A stretch of DNA of 64,000 nt from Elusimicrobia bacterium RIFOXYA2_FULL_47_53 (GTDB lineage Bacteria; Elusimicrobiota; Endomicrobiia; Endomicrobiales; XYA2-FULL-47-53), in contig MGVE01000016.1 in the NCBI GenBank assembly GCA_001800315.1, forward strand, positions 52,444 through 116,443, read 5' to 3'. How positions within the stretch are numbered: the stretch's first letter is position 1; every line of letters begins with the position of its first letter. Both the position numbers and the translations under genes were made by a program. The notes beneath the pieces are model-generated. The model worked only from the letters and a program-made list of their open reading frames with translations, searched no databases and was not told where the DNA came from. Of the stretch, positions 34,034 through 43,086 are shown piece by piece.

Positions 34034-36397
34034 ATGATACTATCCTATAATTGGCTGAAAGAATTCGTAAAATTTAAACAGCAGCCCGCTGAACTGTGCG
34101 AACTGCTTATTTCGCTTGGCTTTGAAGCTACGGCGCTGGGCCTGCGCAAAGGCCTGTGGAAAAATGTTATTACCGCCAAAGTCCTTGAGAAGAACAAGCA
34201 TCCCAACGCCGATAAACTGTCCCTGTGTTCGGTTTCCGACGGTACCAAAACCTATGCTGTTGTGTGCGGCGCTTCCAATGTGGAAGCCGGCCAGGTCATC
34301 GCGCTCGCGGTAATAGGGGCCGAGCTTCCCGGAAATTTTAAAATAACCAGGGCAAAAATACGCGGCATTGAATCCGAAGGAATGATCTGCTCCGCCAAAG
34401 AGCTTGGCCTCGCGGAAGAATCCGAGGGGATAATGGTTCTGCCTGCCTCCGCCCCCTTAGGCATACCTCTGGAGGAAGCATTTAAAGACGATGACATAGC
34501 CATAGACATTGAAATTACCACAAACAGGCCGGACTGCCTTAGCCATATCGGCATAGCCAGAGAGATCGGCGCCAGGCTCAAGCTTCCCGTTTCAATGCCT
34601 GAAATAACCGTCCGGCAGTTGGCGGACAAACCCGATATTACCGTAAATGAAAGCAATCTCTGCCGGAGATATATCGGCTGTGAAATTACCGGGCTTAAAG
34701 TAGGGCCGTCACCGGAGTGGCTTGTTAAGAAAATAGAGAAGTGCGGCCTTCGGCCTATAAATAATGTGGTTGACATAACAAATTTTGTGCTTCTTGAACT
34801 CGGGCATCCCATGCACGCCTTTGACAAAGATAAACTTGAAGGCGGGAAACTTATCGTGCGAAACGCCGATAAGGGTGAAACTATCCAGGCGCTGGACGGC
34901 AAAAAATACGCGCTTGAAAGTTCCATGCTTGTGATTGCCGACGAGAAACGGCCGGCTGCCATAGCCGGCGTTATAGGCGGAGAAGAATCGGGCGTAACTG
35001 AAAATACTAAAACAATAATCCTGGAAAGCGCGCATTTCGCTCCGGTCTCGGTGCGCCGCGCTTCCAAGGCGTTAAATATTTCCACGGACTCCTCTTACAG
35101 GTTTGAAAGAGGAACCTCGTGGGAGATGTGCGAAACCGCTTCCTGGCGGGCCGTTTCACTTATCCTTGAACTTGCCGGCGGCAAGTTGGAGCGCAGAACG
35201 GATATTAAAGCCGCCGACTTTCACAGGACAGAGATAACTCTTAATTCGGAAAATGTGCCGAAAGTCCTGGGAATCCCCGTTTCAATAAACGAGATCGCTG
35301 ATATTTTTGGGTTCATAGGCCTTCCCTGTAAGGTAAACGGCGGCGAGATAACCGCTGAAATACCCTCCTGGCGTCCGGACCTCAAGGAAGAAGTTGACCT
35401 TATTGAAGAGATAGCCAGAATGCGCGGTTACGATACGATTCCGGTTCATATAAATACGATTACACCGGACATGAAAGAGGGAAAGAAACCGTTAAATACA
35501 GAGAAATTTTTAAGAGAACGGCTTTTCGCCCTCGGTTTTAACGAGTGTCTCAATTACAGCTTTGTGCAGGAAAAAGACCTTACTTCGCTTAACCTGCCGA
35601 ACTCCGTCAGGATTAAGAATCCTCTTTCAAAAGAAAACGAATGCCTCCGCACGACGCTTCTGCCCTGGCTTCTGAAAAATATTTTACTTAATCTGTCCCA
35701 GGGATTCGCGCCTGTTAAGCTCTTTGAGACCGGCAATATTTTTGCAAAAGACGGCGAAACAAAATCGCTTGGAATTATTGCCTCAGGGCCGGCCTCTCAG
35801 AACTGGTGGGGTAACGGCGGCAAAACCGCGCCGGCGATAGACTTCGCGTACCTGACCGGCGTAATCAACAATATTTTCCACGGAAATAATGTAAGAGTAT
35901 TAACTAACGACAGGATCCCGCCGTATTTTCACCCCGGCAAATCCGCTTCCGTTGAGATAAACGGAAAGCACGCGGGAGCCTACGGCGTTATCAGCCCCGA
36001 GTTTTCAAACGAAACGCAGGGCGAGCTGCTTTACGCCGAGTTCAGCATTCCTGTTTTGTCCGCGGCATGGAAACAGTCCTCTCCTTCCTACCGCCAGCTG
36101 CGCCGCCAGCCGCCGGTTAAAAGAGACCTTTCCATAGTTGCATCCAAAGACACGCCGTTTGATAAAATAAACCAGCTCATAGCAAAAGCCTCCTCCAGCG
36201 ACGCCGTTTCTTCCGAATATTACCTTTCCGATATTTTTGACGACCCGTCAAAACTCGGAGAAGGCAAAATAAGCTATACTTTCCACCTGACCTTCAGGCA
36301 CAAAGAAAAAACTCTGACCGACACCGAAATTACCGCTGTTGTAAACGGCATCATTAACACGCTTCACGACAAGCTCGGCATTTCTCTTCGCTCCTGA
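34034..36397 (+). CDS. pheT: Phenylalanine--tRNA ligase beta subunit
   Basis: A 787-residue subunit that edits mischarged Tyr-tRNA and binds tRNA. Domains in order: an EMAP-like tRNA-binding domain (about 40-150; HPNADKLSLCSV), the B3/B4 editing domain (about 210-375; NRPDCLSHIGIAREI before it, HPMHAFDKDKL within), B5 (about 400-470), the catalytic-like core and a C-terminal FDX-ACB domain (PPVKRDLSIVASKDTPF to the end). It starts seven bases after pheS. Confidence 0.98.
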   Translation: MILSYNWLKEFVKFKQQPAELCELLISLGFEATALGLRKGLWKNVITAKVLEKNKHPNADKLSLCSVSDGTKTYAVVCGASNVEAGQVIALAVIGAELPGNFKITRAKIRGIESEGMICSAKELGLAEESEGIMVLPASAPLGIPLEEAFKDDDIAIDIEITTNRPDCLSHIGIAREIGARLKLPVSMPEITVRQLADKPDITVNESNLCRRYIGCEITGLKVGPSPEWLVKKIEKCGLRPINNVVDITNFVLLELGHPMHAFDKDKLEGGKLIVRNADKGETIQALDGKKYALESSMLVIADEKRPAAIAGVIGGEESGVTENTKTIILESAHFAPVSVRRASKALNISTDSSYRFERGTSWEMCETASWRAVSLILELAGGKLERRTDIKAADFHRTEITLNSENVPKVLGIPVSINEIADIFGFIGLPCKVNGGEITAEIPSWRPDLKEEVDLIEEIARMRGYDTIPVHINTITPDMKEGKKPLNTEKFLRERLFALGFNECLNYSFVQEKDLTSLNLPNSVRIKNPLSKENECLRTTLLPWLLKNILLNLSQGFAPVKLFETGNIFAKDGETKSLGIIASGPASQNWWGNGGKTAPAIDFAYLTGVINNIFHGNNVRVLTNDRIPPYFHPGKSASVEINGKHAGAYGVISPEFSNETQGELLYAEFSIPVLSAAWKQSSPSYRQLRRQPPVKRDLSIVASKDTPFDKINQLIAKASSSDAVSSEYYLSDIFDDPSKLGEGKISYTFHLTFRHKEKTLTDTEITAVVNGIINTLHDKLGISLRS

Positions 36398-36410
36398 TTG
36401 TGTTTCGCCA

Positions 36411-37874
36411 ATGATTACTAAAACAGATCCCGACATAATCATTTCCTACCTTGAAGATTACTCCGGCCTTAAGGGCGGATTTGCCGACAGAGTTTATCTG
36501 CCTTCCAGCTCCCAGGAAATAGCCGAATTATTAAAAGATTGTTCCGCAAGCAGAACCCCTGTTACGGTTTCAGGCGCGGGCACCGGCGTGACCGGCGGAA
36601 GGATTCCTTACGGCGGAGCGGTTGTATCGCTTGAAAATCTCAACAAGATAATGGCCATGCGCAAAATAAAAGAATTGGCCACCCTTATAGTCCAGCCGGC
36701 AGCGAGAGTAAGCCAGGTAAAGAATTTCGCTCTTATAAACGGGCTTATATACCCGCCGGATCCGACCGAAACAAGCTCTTTTATTGGCGGCAATGTTTCT
36801 ACCAACGCGTCCGGAAGCAGGGGCCTCAAATACGGCTCCACAAGAAAATATGTAACGCGGCTTAAAATAGTTTTAACAACCGGCGAAATACTAAATCTTA
36901 AGCGGGGAGAGATTTTTGCCTCCTCTGAGGGATTTTTTAAAGTCCCTCTTGAAAAGCGCCTGCTTGAATTCAAGCTCCCTTCCTACAAACTTCCCAATAT
37001 AAAATCCGCGGCCGGATACTACAACTACCCGGGAATGGACTTAATTGACCTTTTCATCGGCCATGAAGGGACTCTGGGCGTTTTTACTGAAATTGAGCTT
37101 AAGCTTTTGCCGTCGCCTGAGAAACTGCTGGCGGGAATAGCATTTTTTTCTTCAGAGCAGAGCTCCTGGGAATTTGTCAGAGAAACCCGCGATACCTTAA
37201 AACCGGCCTCCCTTGAATACTTTGACCATAACGCCCTCGCGCTTCTCATGACAGACTATCCGCAGGTTCCTCCAAACGCGCGCGCCGCGATATTCTTTGA
37301 ACATGAAACCACCGAAGCTTCAGAGTCTTTGGTGCTCGGCAAATATTCCGGCCTCTTCGTAAAATACGGAGTGAATCCGGAACGCGTCTGGCTCTCTTCC
37401 GGCGCCAGAGACCTGGAGGCTTTCAGGGAGTTCCGCCACAGGCTGCCGGAAAAAGTCAACGAAATCGTCAAGAAAAACGGCTTTGCTAAAACAGGAACCG
37501 ATATAGCGGTGCCCGACGCCGGATTCTCTGAGATGATGGCCTATTATTATGAACTGCTTGAAGCTTCCGGCATACAGCATCTGATTTTCGGACACATAGG
37601 AGAGAACCATATGCACGCCAACCTGCTCCCGTCATCGGAAACCGACTACAATAAAAGCAGAGAAATCTATAAGAAACTCGCGGCTAAAGCCATAGCGCTC
37701 GGCGGAACAGTTTCGGCTGAACACGGCATAGGCAAAGTAAAACACAGTTTCCTTGAACAGCTTGTCGGCAGAGAGGGGATGCTGGAAATGGCGGGAATTA
37801 AAAAGGCCTTTGACCCGGCCTGCATACTCGGCCTTGATAATATCTTCCCTAAAGAACTCCTTCAATCGCGGTAA
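36411..37874 (+). CDS. FAD-linked oxidase of the GlcD/D-lactate dehydrogenase family
   Basis: A 487-residue flavoprotein. The FAD-binding PCMH domain (about 25-225) has VTVSGAGTGVTGG, YPPDPTE and GGNVSTNASGSRGLKYGSTR. The C-terminal substrate domain has GHIGENHMHANLLP and SAEHGIGKVK, with the metal- and acid-binding histidines of D-2-hydroxyacid dehydrogenases. It oxidises a 2-hydroxy acid, such as glycolate or D-lactate, and passes electrons on, often to a separate Fe-S subunit; no such subunit is nearby. It lies 13 bases after pheT and may share its transcript. Confidence 0.9.
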   Translation: MITKTDPDIIISYLEDYSGLKGGFADRVYLPSSSQEIAELLKDCSASRTPVTVSGAGTGVTGGRIPYGGAVVSLENLNKIMAMRKIKELATLIVQPAARVSQVKNFALINGLIYPPDPTETSSFIGGNVSTNASGSRGLKYGSTRKYVTRLKIVLTTGEILNLKRGEIFASSEGFFKVPLEKRLLEFKLPSYKLPNIKSAAGYYNYPGMDLIDLFIGHEGTLGVFTEIELKLLPSPEKLLAGIAFFSSEQSSWEFVRETRDTLKPASLEYFDHNALALLMTDYPQVPPNARAAIFFEHETTEASESLVLGKYSGLFVKYGVNPERVWLSSGARDLEAFREFRHRLPEKVNEIVKKNGFAKTGTDIAVPDAGFSEMMAYYYELLEASGIQHLIFGHIGENHMHANLLPSSETDYNKSREIYKKLAAKAIALGGTVSAEHGIGKVKHSFLEQLVGREGMLEMAGIKKAFDPACILGLDNIFPKELLQSR

Positions 37875-37919
37875 AACCTGTTTTATTATCCTTCAATTTA
37901 TTTTCTATCGCCTTATTTT

Positions 37920-38041
37920 ACCGCGAGGAATATTTTCGCGCGCTAACCCTGACGAAGCGATTTTTATGGCTATGAACGGCATCGCGAAGGCGTTGGGATG
38001 CAGGCAACGCCGACTTGTCAGAAAACTCTTCGCGGGCGTGC
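37920..38041. other. Structured gene-free stretch before zapB
   Basis: This gap holds nested dyads: CGCGAAG (near 37983) pairs with CTTCGCG (near 38030); inside it GGCGTTG pairs with CAACGCC; and GCGAT pairs with ATCGC just before. Together they could fold into a branched RNA or be a decayed REP element. An open frame runs through it but has no ribosome site and overlaps the oxidase end. Confidence 0.45.
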
Positions 38042-38070
38042 TTGACATATAACAGTATTTGTTATAAAAT
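38042..38070 (+). promoter_or_regulatory. Promoter of zapB-zapA, predicted leaderless
   Basis: TTGACA (38042-38047), a 17-base spacer and TAAAAT (38065-38070). The start point should fall at or next to the GTG start codon at 38077, leaving no room for a ribosome site. Confidence 0.75.
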
Positions 38071-38076
38071 TTACCC

Positions 38077-38304
38077 GTGAACAGGTTAGAAATTTTAGAA
38101 AAGAAAGTTAAACAGGCCGCGCAGCAGTTGGCTGATTTGCGCGACGATAAAGCCAAGCTTGAAGCTGAGCTTGAATTTCTGCGAGAGGAAAATAAAGCGA
38201 TCAGCGGTTTTGGGCAGGAAAGCTCAAAATGGAAAGCTGAGAAAAAAGCGGTTTTTCACAGAATAGAAAAAGTATTAAAGAAACTTAATTCCATAAAGGT
38301 TTAA
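38077..38304 (+). CDS. zapB: ZapB-like coiled-coil division protein
   Basis: A 75-residue protein that is almost all coiled coil (LEILEKKVKQAAQQLADLRD, KAKLEAELEFLREENKAI), with a short basic C-terminus (HRIEKVLKKLNSIKV). Its size and its place directly before zapA fit ZapB, which joins ZapA to form a layer around the FtsZ ring. The start codon is GTG and the promoter lies only seven bases upstream, so the mRNA is probably leaderless. Short coiled coils are hard to classify, so the name rests on context. Confidence 0.75.
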   Translation: MNRLEILEKKVKQAAQQLADLRDDKAKLEAELEFLREENKAISGFGQESSKWKAEKKAVFHRIEKVLKKLNSIKV

Positions 38305-38313
38305 AGCGGGCAA

Positions 38314-38595
38314 ATGAGCAAATTATCTGTTGAGATCTGCAAAAGAATTTATGATGTAGAGGTAACTCCCGGCGAGGAACTCTTCATCTGCTCAGTTGCC
38401 AAATATGTAGAACAGGAACTTAACGAAGTGCAGAACGCCGGCATCGTAGACACGCAAAAAATGGCGATTTTAGCAGCTCTTAATATTGCCGCCGAACTAT
38501 TCCGTTTAAAAGATTCCAGAGAAGATAATTCAAGCGTTGTTGATAAAAAAGCAGACGAGATGATCAGGGTTTTGGAACAGGCTCTCTCCGTCTGA
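38314..38595 (+). CDS. zapA: Cell division protein ZapA
   Basis: A 93-residue protein with the ZapA pattern: an N-terminal KLSVEICKRIYDVEV strand region, SVAKYVEQELNEV and the central helix QKMAILAALNIAAELFRLK. The C-terminal helix is coiled coil. ZapA tetramers crosslink FtsZ filaments. It follows zapB by nine bases and precedes 6S RNA, the arrangement known from proteobacteria and others. Confidence 0.92.
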   Translation: MSKLSVEICKRIYDVEVTPGEELFICSVAKYVEQELNEVQNAGIVDTQKMAILAALNIAAELFRLKDSREDNSSVVDKKADEMIRVLEQALSV

Positions 38596-38624
38596 TTCTC
38601 TAATTTTCTGTACAACGGATATTT

Positions 38625-38785
38625 TTTGTCCCTGCGATGTTGGTGTGGTATTATCTGATTTGAACCGACAAGTTCCTTTCAGGGAGTTGCAGGTGAGCTA
38701 TACGCCTTAGGGCTATAGACCCGGACACCCACTTAATGAAAAGGGCTCAATCAGATGAAACTCACGGCAGAGTGGGGATTTTCTA
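38625..38785 (+). ncRNA. ssrS: 6S RNA (predicted)
   Basis: The stretch between zapA and rarA/fthC folds into one long interrupted hairpin. Outer stem: 38629-38635 with 38772-38778, then 38638-38642 with 38765-38769. Middle stem: ATCTGATT (38653-38660) with AATCAGAT (38749-38756). A large asymmetric bubble follows (about 38661-38674 against 38745-38748), then CCTTTCA (38675-38681) with TGAAAAGG (38737-38744), and an apical hairpin CTATA/TATAG. A long hairpin with a central bubble that mimics an open promoter is the 6S RNA form, and zapA-ssrS-fthC is its classic location. 6S RNA binds the sigma-70 holoenzyme in slow growth. Ends are approximate. Confidence 0.8.
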
Positions 38786-38789
38786 TTGT

Positions 38790-40139
38790 ATGGAACAAAT
38801 TGAACTTTTAAATTTAAATAAAAACAAAGCCTCCTTAAAAAACGCCCCTCTGGCCGCCAGAATGAGCCCTAAAACGCTTGAGGATTTTTTCGGGCAGGAA
38901 AATATCCTGGGCGGGCCAAAGCTCCTGAGAAGGCTCATAGAGTCCGACAGGATTACCTCGGTTATCTTTTACGGTCCTCCGGGCACCGGCAAAAGCGCGC
39001 TCTCCAGGATTATCGCCAACAGAAGCAGCGCTTACTTTGAGGAAACAAATGCCGTAACAATAGGCATAGCGGATATAAGAAAAATTATTGAACAGGCAAA
39101 GCAGCGCCTTGAGATTAACTCCCAGAAAACCATTCTTCTCCTTGACGAAATACACCACTTTAACAAAACCCAGCAGGACGCGCTTCTTCCTTCGGTTGAG
39201 AAGGGAATAATCACCCTCATAGGCATCACTACCGAGAATCCTTTTTTCTATGTAAACCAGGCGCTCATTTCTCGTTCCACCCTGTTTGAGTTCAAACCCC
39301 TTGAAGACCCCGCGCTGGAAAAAATTATGGACAACGCTCTGCGCGACAAAGAGCGCGGTTTCGGAAGTTACAGCGTTGAGCTGACAGATGATGCAAAAAC
39401 TCATATTTTAAAGCAGTCAAACGGAGACGCGAGAAGGCTTTTAAACGCCCTTGAAACCGGCGTGCTTTCAACCAAACCCGACGCTGGCGGCAAGATTGTA
39501 TTTGACATAAATGTCGCCCAGGAGTCACTCCAGAAAAAGATGATCTCCTATGACAAAGCGGGCGATGAGCACTACGACCACATTTCGGCTTTCATAAAGT
39601 CCATGCGCGGCTCGGATCCGGACGCGGCGCTTTACTGGATGGCCAAGATGCTCCATGCAGGAGAAGACCCGAGGTTTGTGGCAAGGCGCATAATTATCTG
39701 CGCCTCCGAAGATGTGGGAAACGCCGACCCGCACGCTCTTATGCTGGCGGCCGCCGCGCTTCAGGCGGTGGAATTCGTCGGCATGCCGGAGGCAAGGATT
39801 CCTCTGGCTCAGGCCGCTGCCTATGTGGCCTGCGCGCCTAAATCCAACGCCGCTTATCTTGCCATAGACAAAGCCCTGTATTCCGTCGCAAACGACAAAT
39901 CCAGATCTGTTCCGAACCATCTTAAAGACGCGAACCTTGACTCAAAGGAAAGAGGCCACGGACAGGGATACAAATACCCGCATGATTTTCCCGGCCACTG
40001 GGTTGAGCAGGAATACTGGCCCAATCCCGTAAAACTTTACGAGCCCACAAACGAGGGGTATGAAGCAAAAATCAAAGAACGGATCAGCAACCTGCGAAAA
40101 GGAAAAGATTCGCAGAAGAATACTGCTCAAAAGAAATAA
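38790..40139 (+). CDS. rarA: Replication-associated recombination protein A (MgsA/RarA ATPase)
   Basis: A 449-residue AAA+ ATPase of the clamp-loader group. It has a Walker A box ([12 protein letters not shown]), a Walker B box ([11 protein letters not shown]), sensor and arginine-finger regions ([16 protein letters not shown]) and the C-terminal tetramerisation part ([26 protein letters not shown]). It acts at stalled replication forks. I place the start at the ATG at 38790; the earlier in-frame ATG at 38736 lies inside the predicted 6S RNA and would add 18 residues not seen in the family. The next gene overlaps its end by 80 bases. Confidence 0.95.
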   Translation: MEQIELLNLNKNKASLKNAPLAARMSPKTLEDFFGQENILGGPKLLRRLIESDRITSVIFYGPPGTGKSALSRIIANRSSAYFEETNAVTIGIADIRKIIEQAKQRLEINSQKTILLLDEIHHFNKTQQDALLPSVEKGIITLIGITTENPFFYVNQALISRSTLFEFKPLEDPALEKIMDNALRDKERGFGSYSVELTDDAKTHILKQSNGDARRLLNALETGVLSTKPDAGGKIVFDINVAQESLQKKMISYDKAGDEHYDHISAFIKSMRGSDPDAALYWMAKMLHAGEDPRFVARRIIICASEDVGNADPHALMLAAAALQAVEFVGMPEARIPLAQAAAYVACAPKSNAAYLAIDKALYSVANDKSRSVPNHLKDANLDSKERGHGQGYKYPHDFPGHWVEQEYWPNPVKLYEPTNEGYEAKIKERISNLRKGKDSQKNTAQKK

Positions 40140-40671
40140 CCTCAGCGAGAAGTCGCGCGAACGCAAAAGCTCCGCGATAGCGGCCAGGCTTTTCGCTCTC
40201 GGCGCGTTCAAAAAGGCAAAGACTGTTATGTTTTTTGTCACACACGGTTCCGAAGTGCGCACCAGGGAAATGATTGATACCGCGATCAACGAAGGGAAAA
40301 AAGTGGCGGCGCCTGTTTCAAGAAAAGCATCCGGCGCTATTCTTGCCGCGAAAATCAGATCCTGCGAGAAAGATTTAAGAAAAGGCGCGTACGGGATTTC
40401 CGAGCCGGACCTTAAAACCTGCCCGTTGGCAAAGCCGGAAGAAATTGACCTGGTAATTGTTCCGGGAATAGCTTTTGACAAGCTTGGCAACAGGATAGGA
40501 TTCGGGAAAGGCTACTACGACAAATGGCTGGGCAATTTTAAGCCAAAGCAGAGAATAGCCCTGGCCTACTCAATGCAAATAGTAAAAAAACTCCCCGCTG
40601 AAGCGCACGACCTGGCGGTGGGGACAATTGTAACCGAAAATGAGGTCATTAAGCCAGCAGCTGAAAGTTGA
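40060..40671 (+). CDS. fthC: 5-formyltetrahydrofolate cyclo-ligase
   Basis: A 203-residue enzyme that converts 5-formyl-THF to 5,10-methenyl-THF using ATP. The family's opening [29 protein letters not shown] and the nucleotide-binding IGFGKGYYDKWL are visible. No other ATG or GTG occurs between 40060 and the conserved N-terminus, so the frame overlaps the end of rarA by 80 bases. It is the gene usually called ygfA or fau next to 6S RNA. Confidence 0.94.
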   Translation: MKQKSKNGSATCEKEKIRRRILLKRNNLSEKSRERKSSAIAARLFALGAFKKAKTVMFFVTHGSEVRTREMIDTAINEGKKVAAPVSRKASGAILAAKIRSCEKDLRKGAYGISEPDLKTCPLAKPEEIDLVIVPGIAFDKLGNRIGFGKGYYDKWLGNFKPKQRIALAYSMQIVKKLPAEAHDLAVGTIVTENEVIKPAAES

Positions 40672-40733
40672 ATTTAACCGTTAAAGTGAGTTCCGCCGAA
40701 CCAAAAGCGGAATAATTACGAAAGGAGAAGTGG

Positions 40734-42290
40734 ATGGACATTTATTTAATTGCAATTGCAATGCTGTTATGCGGCGTGATACTGGGATATGTCATCCGCG
40801 TTGTTTACGCGAGAACACAGATGAAGTCCGCGGAACATATGGCCAAGCAGATTTTAAGCGAGGCCCAGATAGTGGCGGACGCCAAGAAGAAAGAAGGGCT
40901 TCTTGAAGTAAAAGAGATAATGGAACGCGAGCGCAGGGAATTTGACAGGGAAACGCGCGAGCGCAAACAGGAAATTCAGAATATTGAAAGAAGAGTCAAT
41001 CAGCGCGAAGAAACCGCGGAACGCAAATTTGAGATAATGGACAAGAAGGAAAGAGAACTTCAGCAGCGTGAAAAGAACATAACGCTCAAAGAAAAGAACA
41101 TTGAAGACGAGTCCAGAGAAATTTCCAGAGTCCGAGAGGAACAGAAAAAGATCCTGGAACGCATAGCCGGAATGTCGGCTGAGGAAGCAAAGAAGATACT
41201 TATGCAGTCCCTTGAAGAAGAAGCCAGAAAGGAAGGGGCGCTGCTTGCCAAGAGAATAGAACAGGAAACAAGAGAAACCGCCGACAAAAAATCAAAAGAA
41301 ATACTTTCGGTCGCCATTCAGCGGGTCGCCGCTGAGCACACGGCTGATATCACAACAACCACCGTGCCGATCACCAACGACGAGATGAAGGGCCGCGTAA
41401 TCGGCCGCGAGGGAAGAAATATCAGGGCCTTTGAGCAGGCTACCGGCGTGGATCTTATTATTGACGACACCCCTGAAGCTATAACCATATCAGCGTTTGA
41501 CGGAGTGCGCCGCCAGATAGCAAGGATCGCCCTTGAGCGCCTTATATCGGACGGACGCATTCATCCCGCCAGAATAGAAGAAGTCGTAAATAAAGTTAAA
41601 AACGAGATGGAGAATACTCTCAAAGAAACCGGCGAACAGGCCGCGCTTGAGGCCGGAGTGCCAGGACTGCACCCGGAAATCCTTAAACTGCTCGGGAAAC
41701 TTAAATACCGCACTTCCTACGGACAGAACCAGCTGCAGCATACGCTGGAAGTTACCTGGCTCTCGGGAGCCCTGGCCGGCGAGCTGGGCGTGGATATAGC
41801 GTTCTGCAAACGAGCCGGACTTATGCATGACCTGGGCAAAGCCGTTGACCACGAAGTTGAGGGAACTCATCACCAGATATCGGCCGATGTGGCCAAGAAA
41901 TACGGCGAAGGCCCAAAAATGATCAATGCCATTATTTCTCATCATGAAGGCATAGCGGAGCCGCAGAGCGCGGAAGCTTTTATCGTGGCGGCAGCTGACG
42001 CCATTTCGGCAGCCAGGCCCGGCGCGAGGCGCGAATCCATAGAGTTATATTTAAAGCGCCTTGAAAAACTTGAGAAGCTCGCCACCTCTTTCCGCGGAGT
42101 CGCCTCGGCCTACGCCATACAGGCCGGCAGAGAGGTCAGAATACTCGTTGAGCCGGAGGATGTAAACGACCAGGGCGCGCAGATTTTAGCGCACGACATA
42201 GCCAAGAAAGTTGAACAGGAGCTTGAATATCCCGGACAGATTAAAATTACCGTTATCCGCGAGGTCAGGGCTCAGGAAGTCGCTAAATAA
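40734..42290 (+). CDS. rny: Ribonuclease Y
   Basis: A 518-residue membrane-anchored endoribonuclease that starts bulk mRNA decay. One N-terminal membrane segment (about 3-23; [19 protein letters not shown]) is followed by a long charged coiled coil (about 30-195), a KH domain ([18 protein letters not shown]) and an HD domain ([19 protein letters not shown], then ISHHEG). AAGGAG precedes the ATG. Length is usual for the family. The gene is followed by ymdB, its common partner in many bacteria. Confidence 0.97.
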   Translation: MDIYLIAIAMLLCGVILGYVIRVVYARTQMKSAEHMAKQILSEAQIVADAKKKEGLLEVKEIMERERREFDRETRERKQEIQNIERRVNQREETAERKFEIMDKKERELQQREKNITLKEKNIEDESREISRVREEQKKILERIAGMSAEEAKKILMQSLEEEARKEGALLAKRIEQETRETADKKSKEILSVAIQRVAAEHTADITTTTVPITNDEMKGRVIGREGRNIRAFEQATGVDLIIDDTPEAITISAFDGVRRQIARIALERLISDGRIHPARIEEVVNKVKNEMENTLKETGEQAALEAGVPGLHPEILKLLGKLKYRTSYGQNQLQHTLEVTWLSGALAGELGVDIAFCKRAGLMHDLGKAVDHEVEGTHHQISADVAKKYGEGPKMINAIISHHEGIAEPQSAEAFIVAAADAISAARPGARRESIELYLKRLEKLEKLATSFRGVASAYAIQAGREVRILVEPEDVNDQGAQILAHDIAKKVEQELEYPGQIKITVIREVRAQEVAK

Positions 42291-42295
42291 TTCAG

Positions 42296-43078
42296 ATGAA
42301 AATTGTATTCATATCCGATATTGTCGGTGAAGCCGGGCGGGAGATCCTCTCGGATAAGCTTCCCGGGCTTATAGCCGCCGAAAAACCGGATTTTGTAGTT
42401 GCCAATGCCGAAAACGCCGCCGGCGGGAAGGGACTGACATCCCCTGTCGCGAGGGAGCTGTTTTCGCTCGGAATCGGATGCCTGACCCTGGGCAACCATT
42501 CCTTTGACAGAAAAGAGATTGAAAACATCATTGATGACCCGAGAATATTAAGGCCGGCCAATTATCCGGATATCGTGCCGGGGCAGGGCCACGGCATTTA
42601 TGAGGCCAAAAACGGCAAAATGGTCGGAGTCATAAACTTAATGGGCAGAGTGTATCTGCCCGCGACCGACTGCCCGTTCCGGAAAGCCGCCGCGCTCGCC
42701 GAAAAAATCAGGGAGCAGGCAAAGGTTATTCTTGTGGATATCCACGCGGAAGTGACCTCGGAGAAACAGGCTATGGGCTGGTATTTAGACGGAAGCGTTT
42801 CAGCCGTCATAGGCACGCACACGCATATACCAACAGCCGACGAGAGGATTATGCCTCAGGGCACGGCCTACATCACGGATGCCGGCATGACCGGGCCTTA
42901 CGAGGGCGTAATCGGAATGGACAGGGAAGTAGTGTTAAAGAAGTTTTTAACGGGCATTCCCCAGCATTTTGTTATCGCCAAAGGAGCCTCAGTCATGCAG
43001 GGCTGCGTTATTGAAGCCGACGATGCCGGCGGAAAAGCCTCCTCAATAAAACGATTTTCTCTGGCATCCAATAACTGA
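42296..43078 (+). CDS. ymdB: YmdB-type metallophosphoesterase
   Basis: A 260-residue binuclear metal phosphoesterase of the TIGR00282/YmdB family. Metal ligands are visible in FISDIVGEAGR, ANAENAAGG, LGNHSFD, VDIHAEVTSEK and GTHTHIPTADE. The Bacillus enzyme hydrolyses 2',3'-cyclic nucleotides and influences biofilm choice. It starts six bases after rny, and this gene pair is widely conserved. Confidence 0.95.
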   Translation: MKIVFISDIVGEAGREILSDKLPGLIAAEKPDFVVANAENAAGGKGLTSPVARELFSLGIGCLTLGNHSFDRKEIENIIDDPRILRPANYPDIVPGQGHGIYEAKNGKMVGVINLMGRVYLPATDCPFRKAAALAEKIREQAKVILVDIHAEVTSEKQAMGWYLDGSVSAVIGTHTHIPTADERIMPQGTAYITDAGMTGPYEGVIGMDREVVLKKFLTGIPQHFVIAKGASVMQGCVIEADDAGGKASSIKRFSLASNN

Positions 43079-43086
43079 AAAGAATT

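Noticed and set aside
37753-38052. Open frame of 99 codons overlapping the end of the FAD oxidase
   Set aside because: It overlaps a well-supported gene by 120 bases in another frame and runs through a dyad-rich gap without a ribosome site.
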